DNA from: Ilumatobacteraceae bacterium
GTDB taxonomy: Bacteria > Actinomycetota > Acidimicrobiia > Acidimicrobiales > Ilumatobacteraceae
DNA: 18,658 nucleotides
NCBI GenBank assembly: GCA_025464045.1
Contig: JAODBQ010000528.1
Span: forward strand, 1-18,658
Direction of reading: 5' to 3'
Below, piece after piece: positions 15,991-18,658 of this stretch (position 1 is its first letter; every line of letters starts with the position of its first letter). The notes under the pieces were generated by a model, which searched no databases, was not told the DNA's origin, and worked only from the letters and a program-made list of their open reading frames with translations. Made by a program: the position numbers and the translations under genes.

Positions 15991-17151
15991 ATGGTCGACA
16001 TCGACGGGCAGTGCACGGCACCATTCGGGGCGGTGAAGGATGCGTTCGCGTCCAACTTCGAGCACAACGGCGACGTCGGCGCGTCGGTGGCGGTCACGAT
16101 CGACGGCGAGCTCGTCGTCGATCTGTGGGGCGGCACCCTGGACGTCGCCGGCACGACGCCGTGGGAGCGCGACACGATCATCAACGTGTTCTCGACCACG
16201 AAGACGATGAGCTGCCTGTCGCTGCTCGTGCTGGCGAGCCGCGGCCTGGTCGACGTCGATGCCCCGGTCGAGCGCTACTGGCCCGAGTTCGGCGCGGCGG
16301 GCAAGGGCAACGTGCTCGTGCGCCACCTCCTGTCGCACACCGCCGGTCTGCCGGGATGGGACCAGCGCCTCGACGGCGTCGACCTGTACGACTGGGACAA
16401 GGTCACGTCGCTGCTCGCCGCGCAGGCCACGTGGTGGGAGCCGGGATGGAAGTCCGGCTACCACGGCATCTCCCAGGGCAACCTCGTCGGCGAAGTCGTG
16501 CGCCGCGTCGACGGCCGCTCCGTCGGCCGGTTCTTCGCGGAGGAGATCGCCGACCCACTCGGCGCCGACTTCCACATCGGCACCGGTCCCGAGCACGACC
16601 ACCGCGTCGCCCTCGTGATCCCCGCCCCGCCGCTCGTCTTCGGCAGCGCCGACGGCACCAAGGAGCCGGACCGCAGCTCGATCCCCTACCGCGCCGCCAA
16701 TCCACGCCTCGTCGCCGAGCAGTCGTGGGAGATCCCCTGGCGGCGCGCCGAGATCCCCGCGGCCGGCGGCCACGGCAACGCCCGCGGGGTGGCACTCGCC
16801 CAGTCGGTCGTCTCGGCCGGCGGCTCGACCCGCGGCGTCGAACTGCTGTCGAAGGAGATCGTCGAGCGGATCTTCGACGTGCAGGCTGCGGGGCGTGACC
16901 TCGTGCTCGGGATCGGCGTCACGTTCGGCGTCGGCTACGGGCTCAACTCGCCGCGCGCCCCGATCAGCCCGAACGAGCGGGTCTGCTACTGGGGTGGCTG
17001 GGGCGGCTCGTTGGTCGTCAACGACGTCGACGCCGGGATGACGATGGCGTACGTGATGAACCGCATGGGCGAGGGCACCGTCGGCGACGATCGCGCCCAC
17101 ACCATCCTGCGCGCGGTCTACGCCTCCCTGGATTCGTCGGCGCTCCGCTAG
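15991..17151 (+). CDS. Beta-lactamase-fold serine hydrolase (class C / EstB-like esterase)
   Basis: This 386-residue protein of the serine beta-lactamase-related family has the nucleophile motif S68-T-T-K71, the RHLLSHTAGLPGW segment (111-123) that marks this group, and Tyr157 in GYHG as the equivalent of the Y-x-N tyrosine. The late YWGGWGG segment is where the K/H-T/x-G triad would be. No signal peptide or lipobox is seen at the N-terminus, so it is more likely a cytosolic esterase or D-amino-acyl/lactone hydrolase than a secreted beta-lactamase or PBP. The ATG is supported by AGGGGG 4 nt upstream. The SDR gene follows after 10 bases in the same direction, so the pair may be transcribed together, although a -10 box overlaps the stop codon. 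Confidence 0.9.
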   Translation: MVDIDGQCTAPFGAVKDAFASNFEHNGDVGASVAVTIDGELVVDLWGGTLDVAGTTPWERDTIINVFSTTKTMSCLSLLVLASRGLVDVDAPVERYWPEFGAAGKGNVLVRHLLSHTAGLPGWDQRLDGVDLYDWDKVTSLLAAQATWWEPGWKSGYHGISQGNLVGEVVRRVDGRSVGRFFAEEIADPLGADFHIGTGPEHDHRVALVIPAPPLVFGSADGTKEPDRSSIPYRAANPRLVAEQSWEIPWRRAEIPAAGGHGNARGVALAQSVVSAGGSTRGVELLSKEIVERIFDVQAAGRDLVLGIGVTFGVGYGLNSPRAPISPNERVCYWGGWGGSLVVNDVDAGMTMAYVMNRMGEGTVGDDRAHTILRAVYASLDSSALR

Positions 17152-17154
17152 CTT
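17149..17154 (+). promoter_or_regulatory. Putative -10 box, leaderless start of SDR gene
   Basis: TAGCTT begins on the TAG stop of the hydrolase gene and ends 7 nt before ATG 17162. The SDR gene has no Shine-Dalgarno, so an internal leaderless promoter is an option alongside read-through. Confidence 0.4.
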
Positions 17155-17161
17155 CCGCGGG

Positions 17162-17989
17162 ATGGAGACATCGGGACGCGTCGCGGTCATCACAGGTGGG
17201 GCGAGCGGGATCGGTCGGGGCATGGCGCGGGCGTTCGCCGACGCCGGGATGAAGCTGATGCTCGCCGATCTCGACGAGGCGATGCTCGCGCAGACGATCG
17301 CCGAGCTGACCGGGCGGGGTGTCGAGGTGGCCGGACAGTCGTGCGACGTCGCGCAGCTCGACCAGGTCGAGGCGCTGGCGGCGGCGACGTTGAACCGGTT
17401 CGGTGCGGTGCACGTGCTGTGCAACAACGCCGGCATCGGCATCCCCACCCCGACGGCGAACATCCGCCTGGACGATTGGCGGTGGATCATCGACGTCGAT
17501 CTGTGGGGTCCGATCTACGGCGTCAAGACGTTCCTGCCGATCATGGAGGAGCAGGGCGAGGGGCACATCAACACCACCGCTTCGCTCGCCGGGCTGATCG
17601 GCGGCGGGTTCATGGGCGCGTACAACGTCGCCAAGCACGGCGCGGTCGCGCTGATGACGACGCTCGAGCGCGACCTGCGCGGCCGCAAGAGCCCGGTGCG
17701 CGCGTCGGTCCTCTGCCCGGGTCCGATCAACACCGACATCAGCCGCCACTCGGTCACCTACCGGCCGAGCAAGGCCACGCCGCGGAGCAACAGCACGTCA
17801 GAGGGCAAGGCCGGCGCCAACGTGCAGGCCATGCTCGACAAGGGCATGGACCCGGACGAGGTCGGCCGCCTGGTGCTCGACGGGATCCAGCGCGACACGT
17901 TCTGGCTGATGACCCATCCGTCGTTCTCGAAGGTCCTCACCCGCCAGCTCGACGCCCTCGTCGCGGACGGCTCGCTCACCAAGGCCTGA
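17162..17989 (+). CDS. Short-chain dehydrogenase/reductase (classical SDR)
   Basis: This 275-residue Rossmann-fold NAD(P)(H)-dependent oxidoreductase has TGGASGIG (11-18) for cofactor binding, NNAG (88-91), and the catalytic Ser141, Tyr154 and Lys158 (YNVAK) in the canonical spacing. An acidic residue, Asp36 in LADLDE at the end of the second strand, points to NAD rather than NADP. The C-terminal part has a low-complexity insertion rich in Ser, Thr and Lys (about 203-220) before the last helices, often seen in actinobacterial SDRs. It may oxidise an alcohol freed by the neighbouring esterases or reduce a ketone; this is inferred from context only. The gene starts 10 bases after the serine hydrolase gene. 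Confidence 0.92.
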   Translation: METSGRVAVITGGASGIGRGMARAFADAGMKLMLADLDEAMLAQTIAELTGRGVEVAGQSCDVAQLDQVEALAAATLNRFGAVHVLCNNAGIGIPTPTANIRLDDWRWIIDVDLWGPIYGVKTFLPIMEEQGEGHINTTASLAGLIGGGFMGAYNVAKHGAVALMTTLERDLRGRKSPVRASVLCPGPINTDISRHSVTYRPSKATPRSNSTSEGKAGANVQAMLDKGMDPDEVGRLVLDGIQRDTFWLMTHPSFSKVLTRQLDALVADGSLTKA

Positions 17990-18049
17990 GCCCGCGGCAG
18001 CCGCCGCCGTCGCGACGAGCGCACGAGCGTCCGCCCGGCGACGCATCAC

Positions 18050-18055
18050 TAGGCT
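18050..18055 (+). promoter_or_regulatory. Putative -10 box, leaderless start of polysaccharide deacetylase
   Basis: TAGGCT ends 6 nt before ATG 18062, with no Shine-Dalgarno. It is an exact TAnnnT match. Confidence 0.5.
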
Positions 18056-18061
18056 GCTCGG

Positions 18062-18658
18062 ATGTCTCGCGGCAGGTTGACGACGGCGCGTTCGACGACG
18101 ATCCGCCAGTCCCGGCGCATCTCGCGCGGCGTGGCTCGACGCGTCGGGCGCCGGGTCGTCGGACGTCGGGCGGTGCTGGCCTACCACCGGGTGGCCCAGC
18201 CGCCGTGCGACCCGTGGTCGCTGGCGGTCTCGCCGGCGAACTTCGATGCACAGCTCGCGGTGATGAACGACCTCGGACGGATCGAGCCGTTGGAGACGTC
18301 GCTCCAGGCGTCGTCGGTGCAACGTTGCGTGCGTCGCGAGCCGGTGTTCTCCCTCACGTTCGACGACGGGTACGTCGACAACCTCAGCAACGCGGTGAAG
18401 ATCATGGAGCGTCACGACGCACCGGCGACGATCTTCATCGTCACCGGCCTGCTCGACCAGCCGGAGTTCTGGTGGGACGTGTACGACGAGCTGGTCTTCG
18501 TCTCCGGCGCGACCGTCGAGCGGCTCGCCGACGCGGCGATCGCGCTGGGGTTGCTCACCGAGGATCGGCGCGCGAGCCTCGTCGCGGGGGGCGTGGAGGT
18601 GCTCCACGACGAGCTCTACGTCGCGCTCGTCGGCCGCCCACCTGGAGAGCTCGCGGCG
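18062..18658 (+). CDS. Polysaccharide deacetylase (NodB/CE4-like), N-terminal part
   Basis: The frame starts at ATG 18062 and is still open at the window end after 199 residues. After a basic leader of about 36 residues with some 13 arginines come VLAYHRV (38-44) and SLTFDDGY (97-104). In the latter, Asp101-Asp102 are the catalytic base and metal-binding Asp of CE4 enzymes; PATIFIVTGLL (121-131) and FWWDVYDEL then follow. Enzymes of this type remove N- or O-acetyl groups from polysaccharides, and those with the FWWD stretch often occur in exopolysaccharide or glycolipid loci. The Arg-rich start is not a signal peptide and may be an overextended N-terminus, but the -10 box 6 nt before the ATG favours it. 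The His-x3-His metal motif has not been reached or is further on. Confidence 0.85.
   Translation, partial: MSRGRLTTARSTTIRQSRRISRGVARRVGRRVVGRRAVLAYHRVAQPPCDPWSLAVSPANFDAQLAVMNDLGRIEPLETSLQASSVQRCVRREPVFSLTFDDGYVDNLSNAVKIMERHDAPATIFIVTGLLDQPEFWWDVYDELVFVSGATVERLADAAIALGLLTEDRRASLVAGGVEVLHDELYVALVGRPPGELAA

Noticed and set aside
15631..17490. 619-residue open frame crossing three genes on the minus strand
   Set aside because: It spans the antisense of the serine hydrolase and the start of the SDR and runs out of frame over the flavoprotein start, with no family signature.
17990..18061. Palindrome CGTCGCGACG (18008-18017) and ACGAGCG direct repeat after the SDR gene as a terminator or operator
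   Set aside because: Short, GC-driven and without a loop; not distinguishable from background in this composition.

Overview
The window is very GC-rich and dense with genes. It contains an F420-type LLM-family enzyme, a large-subunit catalase, an EAL-DICT protein and many lipid- or xenobiotic-type oxidoreductases. This points to an actinomycete (Actinomycetota), perhaps from Acidimicrobiia or a similar deep soil or aquatic lineage. The lineage is inferred from gene content and style; no rRNA or tRNA gene is present to fix it. I see no insertion sequence, integrase, CRISPR array, phage gene or replication origin.

Layout. On the left (1-3201) a truncated F420-dependent oxidoreductase gene (minus) diverges from a large catalase (plus). 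The catalase converges on a small LapA-like membrane protein (minus). Next (3279-5965, minus) an alpha-glucosidase-type GH13 enzyme and a family 4 glycosyltransferase overlap by four bases and are almost certainly one operon. In the middle (6061-9511) lie a class III CoA-transferase (plus), an EAL-DICT c-di-GMP phosphodiesterase (plus) and, converging on it across a strong hairpin, a hemerythrin protein with a long Ala/Thr/Lys-rich tail (minus).

The right half (9594-17989) is a run of small-molecule catabolic enzymes: a phosphotriesterase-family metallohydrolase (minus) divergent from a phytanoyl-CoA dioxygenase-like enzyme (plus), an HSL-family esterase followed by a Baeyer-Villiger-type flavin monooxygenase (plus), a small SpoIIAA/STAS-like protein (plus), an unusual acyl-CoA dehydrogenase-fold flavoprotein (minus), a beta-lactamase-fold serine hydrolase and a short-chain dehydrogenase (plus). 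The window ends inside a polysaccharide deacetylase gene (plus). A ketone-to-ester-to-alcohol route (monooxygenase plus esterase, with SDR and CoA-linked enzymes nearby) is a reasonable but unproven reading of this block.

Two features cut across the window. First, nine of seventeen protein starts carry a TAnnnT-like -10 hexamer ending only 6-8 nt before the start codon and have no Shine-Dalgarno sequence, which is the signature of leaderless transcripts. The catalase and the monooxygenase instead have strong Shine-Dalgarno sequences. Second, there are two compact G-quadruplex-capable tracts between genes. One is a perfect-period tetranucleotide repeat just upstream of the monooxygenase; the other sits inside a hairpin loop between the convergent catalase and LapA-like genes. 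No wholly new defence or mobile system is evident. The best leads are the repeat/G4 tract, the leaderless architecture and the hemerythrin with a histone-H1-like tail.
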